NCBI RefSeq assembly: GCF_026262505.1
Contig: NC_067205.1
Coordinates: 18,411,645 to 18,475,644 of the forward strand
Direction of reading: 5' to 3'
Length of the DNA stretch: 64,000 nucleotides
From: Trichomonas vaginalis G3
Lineage: Eukaryota; Parabasalia; Trichomonadida; Trichomonadidae
Positions 1 through 8,655 of this stretch are shown piece after piece; the stretch's first letter is position 1; the number at the start of each line of letters is the position of its first letter. The notes beneath the pieces were generated by a model. That model worked only from the letters and a program-made list of their open reading frames with translations, was not told where the DNA came from and ran no database searches. The position numbers and the translations under genes are program-made.

Positions 1-1
1 T

Positions 2-64
2 GAAAATGTCAAGAAACAACTTCCACCACGAATGCCAAGAAGAAGAGTGAGAATAATGAAGTAA
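2..64 (+). CDS. C-terminal end of 144-aa-family protein (partial)
   Basis: Only the last 20 codons are present. They encode a basic tail (PRMPRRRVRIMK) identical to the end of the gene at 39215-39649 in Maverick B. The function is unknown. The gene lies just before the capsid gene in both copies. Confidence 0.8.
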   Translation, partial: ENVKKQLPPRMPRRRVRIMK

Positions 65-91
65 ATAGATATTTTTATCCGAAGTAAATAC

Positions 92-1666
92 ATGCAGAAC
101 GAACAGTTAAACGAATTTACTCCAGCAGAGCATATTCATCAGATTCGCTCATATTTCGATATCATAGACAATGCAGTTCAAATTGGTGACACTAATAGAA
201 AATATTCTGACGCAAAGATTCCATCACAACCTGGAACTGCTAAAGATAACACATGGGTAACATTCAATCTCTCACCTCCTGGTGAAAATATGTTGGACCT
301 TTACAATACATTCATTACGTATAAAATAGAAGGTCAATTTATTGTAGATAAAGAAATTGGTTCAGGTTCCAATAAAACAAACCCACCAGGATTTTGGATT
401 GGTTTCGATGACGCTTTCTATGCAGTTACTGGATATCAAATCCTTGCAAATGGTCGTATCGTATATTCTCAAGACAACGCAAGAGAAGAAGCATATATAA
501 CTTCAAACTCACAAACTACCGAACAAATAAAGAAAGTAGATGTTTTCTCAAAGACTCGACATGAAGATGTATGGAGTCATTCGGGAACATGCAGAACAGG
601 ACAAATTGTTAGTGGTCCAATTACAGCAGGAAAATCATTTGATTTTAAGCTTCGTTTAAGAATTCCTGTTAGAAGATTCCTTCCATTAGAAGCTATTCGA
701 TTTATTCCAGCTTTTGCAGGAAACATTCAGCTTAAAGTAAAGTTCAGTAGCGACGCCTTACAATGCACATCTATATCTGTAAATGATATCATTGCTTTCA
801 ATCCAACTCTTAAAGTTGCATTTGCTTCAGATTCAAATCCACCGACAAATAAATTTGTTCCATGGAATGAACCATTCACTATGATAACGAAGGCAGTAGA
901 AGCTAGTGGAACAGTTACTATTACAACTGTAACCCAGCAACTATTTCGAACAAAGATGGATTTTAATGAATGTTTCATTCATCCAAAGTCATTCTCTTTA
1001 GACCCTAACATTTATACAGAACTTGTAGAACATTATACAAACGAGGCTTTATGTTTTCCTGTTAAAGTTATGGATTGGATTCCTATGGACGGTTCATTCT
1101 CAAAAAATACAGATAGTTCAAGTGCAACATTTACAGCAGCTTATACGCCTATTAATGTTAAAAGTATTTGGGCACTATTTAGAAAGAAAGACAACTATTA
1201 TGTTAATTTTGAGAACCCTAAGTTTAAATATCTTCAGCTTTCCATGGGAGCTTATGGAAATATGCCTGCAGAACCTGAAAAATCATATGGACCTGTATTT
1301 TATGAAATGGTTGCGAACGCTTGCAATACAAACAATGATATGATAGGATTTAATGAAGATGTTATGAGGTCATTGGTGGATGATGGTAGTGTGGAACATA
1401 AATGGGATAGCTATGACAACACACATTTCTTATGTGGTTTTCCAACAGAAGTGGACTTTTGCTTCCAGCAAGGTCAAACATCTACTGCTCCAATAACATA
1501 CAAATTGTCTGTTAAAGGACCTATTGAACTAGCAACTGAAAATGTACCAAAGCCACTTATTGGATTTATGAGGGATTGTTGCTTTGCCATTCAGGTGCGT
1601 GCTAATGGAATCCCCATAATAAGATTAGATGACTATAACTTAGCTACGGACGACAGTGAGGAATAA
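92..1666 (+). CDS. Putative double-jelly-roll major capsid protein, intact copy
   Basis: The 524-aa protein sits at the capsid position of the element and is the longest intact structural gene of this subfamily. Its length, beta-rich composition with many Phe/Tyr/Pro, and stretches such as GYQILANGRIVYSQ and RIPVRRFLPLEAIRF fit polinton major capsid proteins, which have two jelly-roll domains and form the hexons of an icosahedral shell. This is a family-level inference; no catalytic motif exists to confirm it. ATG at 92 follows the late-type leader TTTTTATCCGAAGTAAATAC. The counterpart at 39677-41250 is almost identical but frameshifted. It is followed after 30 bp by the membrane-protein gene. 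Confidence 0.7.
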   Translation: MQNEQLNEFTPAEHIHQIRSYFDIIDNAVQIGDTNRKYSDAKIPSQPGTAKDNTWVTFNLSPPGENMLDLYNTFITYKIEGQFIVDKEIGSGSNKTNPPGFWIGFDDAFYAVTGYQILANGRIVYSQDNAREEAYITSNSQTTEQIKKVDVFSKTRHEDVWSHSGTCRTGQIVSGPITAGKSFDFKLRLRIPVRRFLPLEAIRFIPAFAGNIQLKVKFSSDALQCTSISVNDIIAFNPTLKVAFASDSNPPTNKFVPWNEPFTMITKAVEASGTVTITTVTQQLFRTKMDFNECFIHPKSFSLDPNIYTELVEHYTNEALCFPVKVMDWIPMDGSFSKNTDSSSATFTAAYTPINVKSIWALFRKKDNYYVNFENPKFKYLQLSMGAYGNMPAEPEKSYGPVFYEMVANACNTNNDMIGFNEDVMRSLVDDGSVEHKWDSYDNTHFLCGFPTEVDFCFQQGQTSTAPITYKLSVKGPIELATENVPKPLIGFMRDCCFAIQVRANGIPIIRLDDYNLATDDSEE

Positions 1667-1696
1667 AGGATGAACGTTTATTTTTAAAGCTTATAA

Positions 1697-2167
1697 ATGA
1701 GTTCTTCATCAAGCTCTCGTGAACCTTCACCATCTATGAAACAAACTTTACCAAACGATTATGGAGCACCTATTGAATATTTCTTACGAGCTGCACAATG
1801 GCAAAGAGCAGTTTCACCAAGGTTAGGTGTTCCACCAGCTCCTGTCAAAAATAGCATTTGGTCAAGTCCTTATATAAGATATGGTCTCCCACTAGGTTTG
1901 CTAGCTACAGCAGGAGCAGTAATGATGTTGAAAAGAAACAAAGCAAATGTTATAAATAATACTGAAGTAGCTGAATTTGAACAAACTCCGACACCATCGC
2001 CAAAACCAACGTCAAAACCAACGCCTTCACAAACAACACCTTCAATGACTCCTGAACCTATGAAAGTACAAACTCCTGTTCAAAAGTCAACTCCAAAACC
2101 GACTCCAACATTTAAACCAGAACCTACTCCTCAAATAAATCGTAAAACTCCTGCGTTTCCTTACTGA
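1697..2167 (+). CDS. Pro/Thr-rich single-pass membrane protein, putative virion-associated
   Basis: The 156-aa protein has a Ser-rich N-terminus, a hydrophobic segment at about residues 56-74 (YGLPLGLLATAGAVMMLKR) and a C-terminal half made of Thr-Pro, Lys-Pro and Gln-Thr-Pro repeats. The copy at 41281-41727 is 8 residues shorter because of an indel in this repeat tail. It always follows the capsid gene, so a minor virion or membrane-anchoring role is plausible, but no family was recognised. Confidence 0.6.
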   Translation: MSSSSSSREPSPSMKQTLPNDYGAPIEYFLRAAQWQRAVSPRLGVPPAPVKNSIWSSPYIRYGLPLGLLATAGAVMMLKRNKANVINNTEVAEFEQTPTPSPKPTSKPTPSQTTPSMTPEPMKVQTPVQKSTPKPTPTFKPEPTPQINRKTPAFPY

Positions 2168-2215
2168 AAAAATAATGTTAGTTTTATTTTATTTGAACAT
2201 TTTATTTAGAGTAAA

Positions 2216-2452
2216 ATGACGACTAAAGTCACTGAAGCAATGAAACAAAAATTTTTGGTAGAATACATTAAATCAGGAGCGGTTCCAGAAGGTTTTTACG
2301 TTCATACTATGAAGGATGGTAGAGTTCAGTTTAGAAAGATAAAGCAACCATTAGATAGAGAAGGTATATTAAGGAAGATTAAACTTCATGAGGACAACAT
2401 TGCTGAACTTAAGAAGAAGTTAGAAGAGTTGGAGAAAGGAAGAGAGTTATAA
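2216..2452 (+). CDS. Small coiled-coil protein (78 aa), unknown function
   Basis: The N-terminal part carries the pattern EGFYVHTMKDGRVQFRKIKQPL. The C-terminal third is a charged coiled coil rich in Leu/Glu/Lys. The copy at 41776-42012 in Maverick B is about 90% identical. The same KDG...RK pattern occurs near the N-terminus of the 144-aa protein at 39215 and more weakly in the 194-aa protein at 51956. It ends close to the inner border of the TIR. No known family was recognised. Confidence 0.6.
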   Translation: MTTKVTEAMKQKFLVEYIKSGAVPEGFYVHTMKDGRVQFRKIKQPLDREGILRKIKLHEDNIAELKKKLEELEKGREL

Positions 2453-2469
2453 AGTAATGAATTCAACAG

Positions 2470-2500
2470 ACCCAAAGAGTCAGAGCCGCTTTGCGGCTAG
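2470..2500. repeat. 31-bp hairpin insertion present in A, absent in B
   Basis: The perfect stem AGCCGC-TTT-GCGGCT occupies 2484-2498. The flanking bases read ATTCAACAG...GGTGAAAA and are continuous in Maverick B at 42021-42035, so this GC-rich block is an insertion in A or a deletion in B. It resembles the first hairpin of the double-hairpin blocks at 34338, 37993 and 21992. Confidence 0.7.
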
Positions 2501-2548
2501 GGTGAAAAAAGAGGTGAAAAAAGAGGTGAGATTTCACCACTTCACCTA
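2501..2548. repeat. GTGAAAAAAGAGG / TCACC palindrome block (Maverick A)
   Basis: Direct repeats of GTGAAAAAAGAG are followed by GGTGAGATTTCACC and CTTCACCTAAA, which can fold into a long hairpin. The centre GAGATTTC differs by one base from the GAGATCTC centre of the five copies in Maverick B. It may be a terminator or a protein-binding site; this is not established. Confidence 0.6.
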
Positions 2549-2626
2549 AATTTATTTTTTCACCTCTGACAACGTTTATTTTTAAGTTTATTTTATTATT
2601 TAGCGAGAACGTTTATTTTTATATAA

Positions 2627-2668
2627 ATGACAGAACAAAAATATAACATATCTACTCAACAGGAATGA
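2627..2668 (+). pseudogene. Remnant of the TIR-borne 94-aa gene
   Basis: The leader ending in ATGACAGAACAAAAA is the start of the 94-aa gene found in both TIRs of Maverick B (42167 and, inverted, 21216). Here the reading frame stops after 13 codons, and the rest has been replaced by an unrelated gene on the other strand. Five N-terminal residues match B. Confidence 0.65.
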
Positions 2669-3086
2669 GACCCTTACTGACTATGTATTCGTTTAATGCT
2701 TGATGAAAACAATGGTACATATTATCGTATGGGTATACACAGCGTCTGTTTCCATCGTCGTCGTATATGTAGAGCTCAAATCCAGTCCAACCTTCTTTTG
2801 TACAATATGTAGCTTTATTTAAGTATGCATTTATGTAGATAAGGCAATTTTCTTCATCGCTCCAGAAATAATTTTTGTTCTTTGTTGAAATAGTTTTCGT
2901 TCCTCTGCGACCATAAGGAATGTATGCAATGAACTTTGCGTCATATGGGATTGTAATATATTCAGGGTTTCTTTCATCGTCAATGGGTCTGTCTTTGTTA
3001 AAATGCATGTTTCTCAGTTTTACTTGAGTTTTGAATAGTTCACGGAAACGTTCTGGGAAAGAGTCATAGTAAATGTAGTCGGACAT
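2652..3086 (-). CDS. 144-aa protein of unknown function, TIR cargo of Maverick A
   Basis: The start is taken at ATG 3086 (MSDYIYYDSF...). An upstream extension to 3212 would be read from the subterminal 12-bp repeats and is unlikely to be real. The protein is rich in Tyr, Asp and Cys and contains an acidic stretch YIYDDDGNRRC. No family was recognised. It takes the place of the 94-aa gene that Maverick B carries at the corresponding position, so it is probably exchangeable cargo. Because it is in the TIR region, a second copy is expected at the unseen left end of A. Confidence 0.6.
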   Translation of the reverse strand: MSDYIYYDSFPERFRELFKTQVKLRNMHFNKDRPIDDERNPEYITIPYDAKFIAYIPYGRRGTKTISTKNKNYFWSDEENCLIYINAYLNKATYCTKEGWTGFELYIYDDDGNRRCVYPYDNMYHCFHQALNEYIVSKGLIPVE

Positions 3087-3138
3087 GTCTTTGTAATGAA
3101 ATAAAAAATTTAAAAAAATAAAAATAAGGTTATTTTTA

Positions 3139-3214
3139 TTTAGTGAGGACGGTAGTGAAGTCGTTAGTGAAGTCGTTAGTGAAGTAGTTAGTGAAATCGT
3201 TAGTGAAATCATTT
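3139..3214. repeat. Subterminal 12-bp tandem repeats
   Basis: GTTAGTGAAGTC and close variants are repeated about six times. Similar units (TTAGTGAAGTCG, TTAGTGAGAACG) lie at the same place in both TIRs of Maverick B (about 42454-42530 and 20855-20935). Iterated subterminal sites are often transposase or integrase binding sites, which is the inference here. Confidence 0.65.
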
Positions 3215-3309
3215 ATGTGTCAGATGGTTTTGTAAATATTTAAGGTTAAGTTGGTGTTATGGTTGTGTTGTAAAATATACGTTACCGGTTTCGTAAAGTG
3301 TCAAACCGT

Positions 3310-3352
3310 TAACTTGGGTAAGGTGGAACGCAGTGCCGCCGTACCCAAGTTA
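3310..3352. repeat. Terminal hairpin of Maverick A
   Basis: An 11-bp perfect outer stem (TAACTTGGGTA with TACCCAAGTTA) encloses a second stem (GGTGG with CCGCC, one G-T wobble) and a loop around CGCAGTG. It ends 12 bp from the element end. The loop and GGGTA/TACCC core match Maverick B while the outer arms differ. Confidence 0.75.
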
Positions 3353-3364
3353 GGGATACTAACT

Positions 3365-3447
3365 TCCAATGTTTCAGGAGTTGGTGGATATTTCGTCTTC
3401 TTAAATGGAATCCACTCATCATATACATGAGGATCCCATGCAGTCAT
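3365..3447 (-). pseudogene. 5' fragment of a host gene cut by Maverick A
   Basis: A minus-strand frame starts at ATG 3447 and runs 27 codons (MTAWDPHVYDEWIPF...) into the end of Maverick A, where it continues as element sequence and stops. The Trp/Pro-rich sequence does not look random, and no family was recognised. The 3' part would lie beyond the left end of A, outside the window. Confidence 0.5.
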
Positions 3448-4083
3448 AATAAAAATAAAGCTTTTTGAATATATTCAATTTTTAAATGATATTTTCACGG
3501 GTTAAATATAAAATAAAGAATAAGATGTAAATTATTAAAATATTTAATTTTAAATTTTGAACCCGTGATAAATATTTTTTTGCATTGTTATTAATAATGA
3601 AAAATAAAGCTTATTTCAATGAAAATTGTTCTGCAAATTTATTTCACTTTTGACCTCACTTTTTCCGTAATTCAATTTTTTACTTTTAATATTTCAGATC
3701 TTCATAATATCATTTGAAAAATTAACCATATAAAAAAATCAAGTTATCAATTCACTTTTCCCGTAATTCAAAAATCAAAAATATAAATAATATATCTTTT
3801 TATCAAATATTATTATTATATTCTATGAAAAATGAGGTCCGGAAATTTTGCGGATTCCCGTAACTCAATTTTACGGAAAAAGTGCAGTAAACTATTCAAA
3901 ATACGGAAAAAATGGTGTAAACTAATGATTTTATGGTAAAATCACGGAAAGTCCCGGAAGAATATATGTGCCTATATGAAATTATACAAAAATGAATCAA
4001 ACGCATTTTAAAAGATTGTTCTTGTATTATAAATGCTATTCACAGATTTATTAGTTGAAGAAAATTACCAAATTTTTGCCGAT
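3448..4083. other. AT-rich intergenic stretch with small inverted repeats
   Basis: No gene is visible. The 14-mer CACTTTTTCCGTAA at 3657-3670 is repeated in inverted orientation at 3871-3884, and a variant occurs near 3752. These may be remains of a transposon related to the fragment at 4084-4455. Confidence 0.4.
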
Positions 4084-4455
4084 TTACAAAAAATGATTTA
4101 CAAAGCATATTTTTATAAGGCTTAAAAAATCTTTAAAATGTGACCGGTGACGGAAATCCATGGTAACCAACTGCGGTTCCCGTTTGGAATGCCATACCTC
4201 TATCCTTCTGAGTGATGCTCTTGGGTCTTCATCTAGCGCTTGAAGAATTGCTTTGATTTTTCTTTGATCCGGCGATTTTTTGTCAATTTTTATGATGGGC
4301 GCCTTTTTGTTCATGAAGTGATACATCCTAACATGATACGTTACAGTGGAATAGCTAGGAGCATCCATACCGAAGCATTTTACCAATGTCTCGTAGATTT
4401 TTTTACAGTCTTTGCATTTTTTTGCAAGAGCGAGGATGTTTTCTTTATGATTCAT
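4084..4455 (-). pseudogene. Truncated transposase-like N-terminus
   Basis: The frame is read from ATG 4455. The first 90 residues contain a helix-rich region and the stretch DEDPRASLRRI, reminiscent of the helix-turn-helix part of Tc1/mariner-type transposases, which are abundant in T. vaginalis. After this the frame appears shifted and then stops, so the DDE catalytic part is missing. The match is by eye and weak; it could also be an unrelated host gene fragment. Confidence 0.35.
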
Positions 4456-4659
4456 TAAAAAAATGAAAAAAATCCCGCCAAAATTTCCCGCGAAACCGCC
4501 TCTTGTCTCAAAATTCATTTTATATCCCGGCATGGCGCCAAAATACAACATACTCATCATATACATATATTCATATTTTTTATTATATATTTATAATCAG
4601 CATATATCTCCTTTAATAGTCTCATATAGAGCGCTGTGCTAAACGCACCTTTGGACACC

Positions 4660-5450
4660 CTATATATTTGAATAATGAACAAAACTATTTGTATCACTCA
4701 TTTCATCGCTATCTTCACTTTTCAAAGCAATACAACCTTCGTAACCAGACACGAAAGAACTCCCTCCACTTCCTGCACCAGAAATATCAAGTGTTGCGCC
4801 ACTCCAATATCCATTTCCTCCCATTCCACCCATGTCTGTCGATCCTTCGATTAATGGAGCCACTTCAAACTTCCCATTTGCATGCCTCCAACCATTATCA
4901 GTTGATGAAGAACCTCCATTTTTCTGAGTAGCCCCATTTGTAATAACTCCAGAACAGTAATGTACTTCACCTTCTGAATCACATGCTGAATGGCCGGGTT
5001 CTCCTTCAAGCCCGCCTCCGTTGCCACCAATGGAACCGGCCCATTCAGCACCTCCTCCACCAGCTGCAACCATAATTCGCGAACGAAGAGATTTAGCATC
5101 TGACCAATCAAAAAAATTCTCATTCACATAAAGTCGAACATCGGAAGATCCACGTAGTTTGCATAATTAAAATATGATATTGAACCGATAAATAAGTATA
5201 ATTTTAAATTTTTATTCAAATTTAAAATCCCGGAGGTATAACCCCCTAATCCTGGTATTGAATTTGGTTTTTGATATTTTCCTGCTGATCCCCATGCTTC
5301 TATTCTGTAAATACCTGTTGATAAATCAACTGTGTATGGAGTACAATCTTCAATCGAATCTCCGCATGGATATCCAAATGTAAATTCGCCTAGGCTGCGT
5401 GTTACATTGAGTTTTCCAATATTATCTTTTGATAATCTGTAGGAAATCAA
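4660..5450 (-). pseudogene. Decayed glycine-rich (ALK-like) surface protein gene
   Basis: The 5' part (5450-5124) encodes the same N-terminal module as the gene at 20363: a MISY-type start, a conserved Cys pair around YPCGDS..DC, and GIYRIEAWGSAG. The 3' part (5127-4660) encodes Gly-rich repeats with SRIMVAAGGGGAEW, typical of the Gly_rich family, which is predicted to be at the cell surface. The two parts are in different frames at about 5130 and the segment between them looks shortened. The ATG has become TTG at 5450. The gene is therefore most likely dead. Confidence 0.7.
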
Positions 5451-5734
5451 TTTTTAACTTTTAAATCTCTTAAATACATAGTGAAAAAATCAATGATTAT
5501 CTCGGAGGGAGATATGTTTTGATGTCCTGTAATGTGAAATACTTTATGAATGGCTAATCTTGAATATTCGATTGGTTGTTTTATTAAAAATATTCAATAT
5601 AAATTGAATGCATAAGAATTTCAGGTGTGATGCTAAATAGTCCCAGATGCATTATACTTTAGGATTTCGATTATTAATTTAAGGAGAAAAGTAACAGAAT
5701 AATTCTTCAAAACATGAAAACTAAAGTTCAGTAA
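5451..5734. other. Intergenic
   Basis: There is no gene. The last 20 bases before 5735 (ACTAAAGTTCAGTAA) are repeated before the second BspA copy at 11368, so the duplication includes the proximal promoter. Confidence 0.5.
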
Positions 5735-8176
5735 ATGAGTCAAGGTGTTCAATATGATTCGGATGATAGGCATGTTCTTATCAAATTACCATCCGGAACA
5801 AGAACATTCACCGTTCCTTCAAGTGTTCAACGAATTCAAGCAGGCAAAACTGGAAATTCAGCATTTTTACTATGCAAGTCAACAATTCAATCTGTATACT
5901 TCGAACAGAACTCACAACTCACAGATTTACAATCTTTTTGTTTCTCAGAAACTTCGGTTGAAACAGTTGACTTCAGTCACTGCAACAATCTCATAATATT
6001 TACAGAATCTTTATTTTCAAACTGTTTATCTCTTCAATCCATAATATTTCCTCCAAACTTAGAACAAATCGGAAAAGATTGTTTTTCAAGTTCATCAATT
6101 ACCTCTCTTGATATTCCAAACAGTGTCACAATCATCAATGATTTTCAAGACTGCAAATCATTAACATCAATTTCAATAACTTCGAACTCAAATCTTCAAA
6201 CAATTGGAATTATAACTAACATATCAATTTCACAATTTTATATTCCAAAATTTGTCAGATCTATCAAATACTTTCCATATTGTCCAATAACATTGTTTAC
6301 CGTTCATCAAGAAAATCCTAATTTTGATACAGATGGAACTGCAATATATAGCAAAGATTTCACAATTATGTATTGTATATCATCAAATATAGCTTCCAGT
6401 TACACTGTTAGAAATTCTGTTACCAGTATTGAACCATATTGTTTTTCGAAGAGTAATATTGCTACGTTATCATTTCCTCAGCATCCAATAGAAATATCTA
6501 GATATGCTATTTGGGGATCCCGCATTACAAATATAATTTTTAACAATGAAATGAATTTGAAAGAGACTCCAATACAGCTTGCAACGTGGAGTAGATTATT
6601 AACTAGCGTAACTCTGCCAGATACATTAATAGTAATAGGAATTTCATCATTTGCAAATTGTGCCAGTCTTAGGAATATCAATATTCCGAAATCTCTTGAG
6701 AGAATTAATGCGACAGCTTTTTTTGGATGCACAGGATTGCGAGAGATAACTATTCCAATAAAATGTGAACTCACACAAGGATGTTTCAGTTTATGTTCAA
6801 AAAGTTTGAATATTGATTTTGAGAACACAACGAAGTATCATTTTGTTGATGGTATTTTATATATGGATGATACGATGATTGATTACATCAAAGATGATAT
6901 CAACAACAACATCACAATTCCATCATATTGCACAATTATTTCATATTCATTCTTTCGAAACAAAAAAGTCAATTCGATTAAATTTGATCCAAACATTCAA
7001 ACAATGGTATTTGGAACTCAAGCTTTTACAGGATCAACTTTGAAATCTATTTCATTTCCAAGTTGTCTTTCATCAATAAGTCCATCTGCATTTAGTGGTT
7101 GTAAACAACTTTCTGAAGTTATAATTGATGAAACATTTACTGAGATTAGCACCAATTGCTTCATTAATTGTATAAATCTTGAAATTGTTATATTCAACAA
7201 TAAAAATATATTAATATTTAATAAAGGATGTTTTCAAGGATGCAGTTCATTGAAAACACTGGACATCAGTGATCTCGCATTAAACACTATTAAAAAAGAT
7301 AGTTTTAAAGAATGTGGAATTGATAGTCTCCATTTTAATAGTTATATAACAACGATCGAGTCAGGATCATTTTCGGGTTCTTCACTTCGTGAAGTCATCC
7401 TCGACAACGTTTGTCTGAGCACTATTCAACCATACACATTCTCAGACCTCTCTCATCTTGAAACAGTCCGAATTGTTGGCAACACAGTGACTACGCTCGG
7501 TTCATACAGTTTCTCTCACAACCCATCTCTCACAACATTCTACTTGGGTCCTAATGTCAGCACTATCAACGAGTACGCATTCAGCTTCTGCACACATCTT
7601 AACAACTTCGTCATCCCAGAAGGATCATCTCTTCACGTTGTCCAAGGCCACTCATTCGAAGGCTGTGATTCACTTATCTCTCTTAATGTCTTAGACAAGA
7701 CTAGCCTTGTCTTCCGTTACAACGCTCTTATGAGTCTTGACTTGAGTCGTCTTATTGTCTACCTTCCAATATCTAAACTTTTCACATTCGTTGTTCCTAG
7801 TCCAGTTGCCTCTATCGAAGACTACGCATTCCAAGGTTGCGAACGTCTTCACGAGATCATCATCTCAGACGGTATCATCCGCAACATCGGCTTCAAAGCA
7901 TTCGATGGATGCATCAACCTCGAACGTCTTGTCTTCCCAGACACTATTGTTGATATTGGTGATTTTGCATTCAATGGTTGCATCCATCTTGTTTGTGGTT
8001 CTATCACCGGTGGTCGTCCAAACAAAGACAGACTTATCACATGTGGTATCAAATCGAGTGCATTTGCGACCACATGTCCAGAATTCTTTGCAAATCTGAA
8101 CCGCGGTACATGCAAAGTCAACATAAACACATTCACTTTCAAATTCACTCTTCTTTTCCCATTCTTATTTATGTAA
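5735..8176 (+). CDS. BspA-like leucine-rich repeat protein (LRR_5), 813 aa
   Basis: The protein is built of more than 25 repeats of about 23 residues with the pattern I-P-x-S-V-x-x-I-x-x-x-A-F-x-x-C-x-x-L, typical of the BspA/TpLRR (LRR_5) family. This family is greatly expanded in trichomonads and is linked to surface adhesion. The N-terminus (MSQGVQYDSDDRHVLIKL) is shared with the copy at 11368. The extreme C-terminus is hydrophobic (FTFKFTLLFPFLF) and could anchor the protein, but it is short and has no basic cytoplasmic tail. Codon use becomes GC-richer from about 7380 to 8100, suggesting a mosaic origin. Confidence 0.9.
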   Translation: MSQGVQYDSDDRHVLIKLPSGTRTFTVPSSVQRIQAGKTGNSAFLLCKSTIQSVYFEQNSQLTDLQSFCFSETSVETVDFSHCNNLIIFTESLFSNCLSLQSIIFPPNLEQIGKDCFSSSSITSLDIPNSVTIINDFQDCKSLTSISITSNSNLQTIGIITNISISQFYIPKFVRSIKYFPYCPITLFTVHQENPNFDTDGTAIYSKDFTIMYCISSNIASSYTVRNSVTSIEPYCFSKSNIATLSFPQHPIEISRYAIWGSRITNIIFNNEMNLKETPIQLATWSRLLTSVTLPDTLIVIGISSFANCASLRNINIPKSLERINATAFFGCTGLREITIPIKCELTQGCFSLCSKSLNIDFENTTKYHFVDGILYMDDTMIDYIKDDINNNITIPSYCTIISYSFFRNKKVNSIKFDPNIQTMVFGTQAFTGSTLKSISFPSCLSSISPSAFSGCKQLSEVIIDETFTEISTNCFINCINLEIVIFNNKNILIFNKGCFQGCSSLKTLDISDLALNTIKKDSFKECGIDSLHFNSYITTIESGSFSGSSLREVILDNVCLSTIQPYTFSDLSHLETVRIVGNTVTTLGSYSFSHNPSLTTFYLGPNVSTINEYAFSFCTHLNNFVIPEGSSLHVVQGHSFEGCDSLISLNVLDKTSLVFRYNALMSLDLSRLIVYLPISKLFTFVVPSPVASIEDYAFQGCERLHEIIISDGIIRNIGFKAFDGCINLERLVFPDTIVDIGDFAFNGCIHLVCGSITGGRPNKDRLITCGIKSSAFATTCPEFFANLNRGTCKVNINTFTFKFTLLFPFLFM

Positions 8177-8655
8177 AAATTTTAAAATATATACACCAGA
8201 TCACAAAATGATCATTTTTTATGACAATGATTTTCAGTGGGAATATTTTTTCCCTTTCTTATTTATGTAAAAAATTTAAAATATATCTTTTTTTACATAT
8301 TTATTTAATGACCATATAATCATGATGATATCTTGGTAGACTTCACAAACTGTGAATATATAACATCAATCAATATGCGTTTGCATGGTGTTCCTATTCA
8401 CTTACAGACTGTTTCATTAATCTGCTTTTCACTAAAATCGTGTAATATCTTCGGAACTCGAATTTTTTCACAATTGGATATTGCACCCTTTACTCCATGT
8501 AAGAACAATTACAAATTTGAACATAAAAAATATTCATGCAAATAATAACAAAAATATTGATAAATAAGTATCTTTAATGATTATTTGAAAAATTTTATTT
8601 CGATTGTAAACTTCAGAAATTCACTTTTTAAAAATTTTTATCTTTTCTTCATTTT
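8177..8655. other. Intergenic, with duplicated 3' end
   Basis: The sequence CTTATTTATGTAAAAA followed by TTTAAAATATAT at the end of the BspA gene (8164) is repeated at about 8260. No convincing gene is present. ATG 8656 is preceded by TTCATTTT, an initiator-like site. Confidence 0.4.

Larger units (their letters stand above)
1..3364 (+). mobile_element. Right end of Maverick/Polinton A
   Basis: The segment carries the same gene order as the right end of Maverick B (39.6-42.7 kb): tail of a 144-aa-family gene, major capsid gene, Pro/Thr-rich membrane protein, 78-aa coiled-coil protein, then subterminal repeats and a terminal hairpin. It ends with ACTAACT at 3358-3364, the same end as B. The left part lies outside the window. 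Capsid proteins of A and B differ at only a few residues, so the two copies are recent relatives. Beyond 3364 a host reading frame is cut. Confidence 0.88.

Noticed and set aside
727-978. Antisense frame in the major capsid gene (also at 40311-40562)
   Set aside because: It is a shadow of the capsid gene and is conserved only because the capsid sequence is.
3087-3212. N-terminal extension of the 144-aa gene (MISLTISLTTSL...)
   Set aside because: It is translated from the subterminal 12-bp DNA repeats; ATG 3086 is the more likely start.
8333-8545. 70-codon frame after the BspA gene
   Set aside because: It starts with TTG, has no leader motif, and its composition is that of intergenic sequence.
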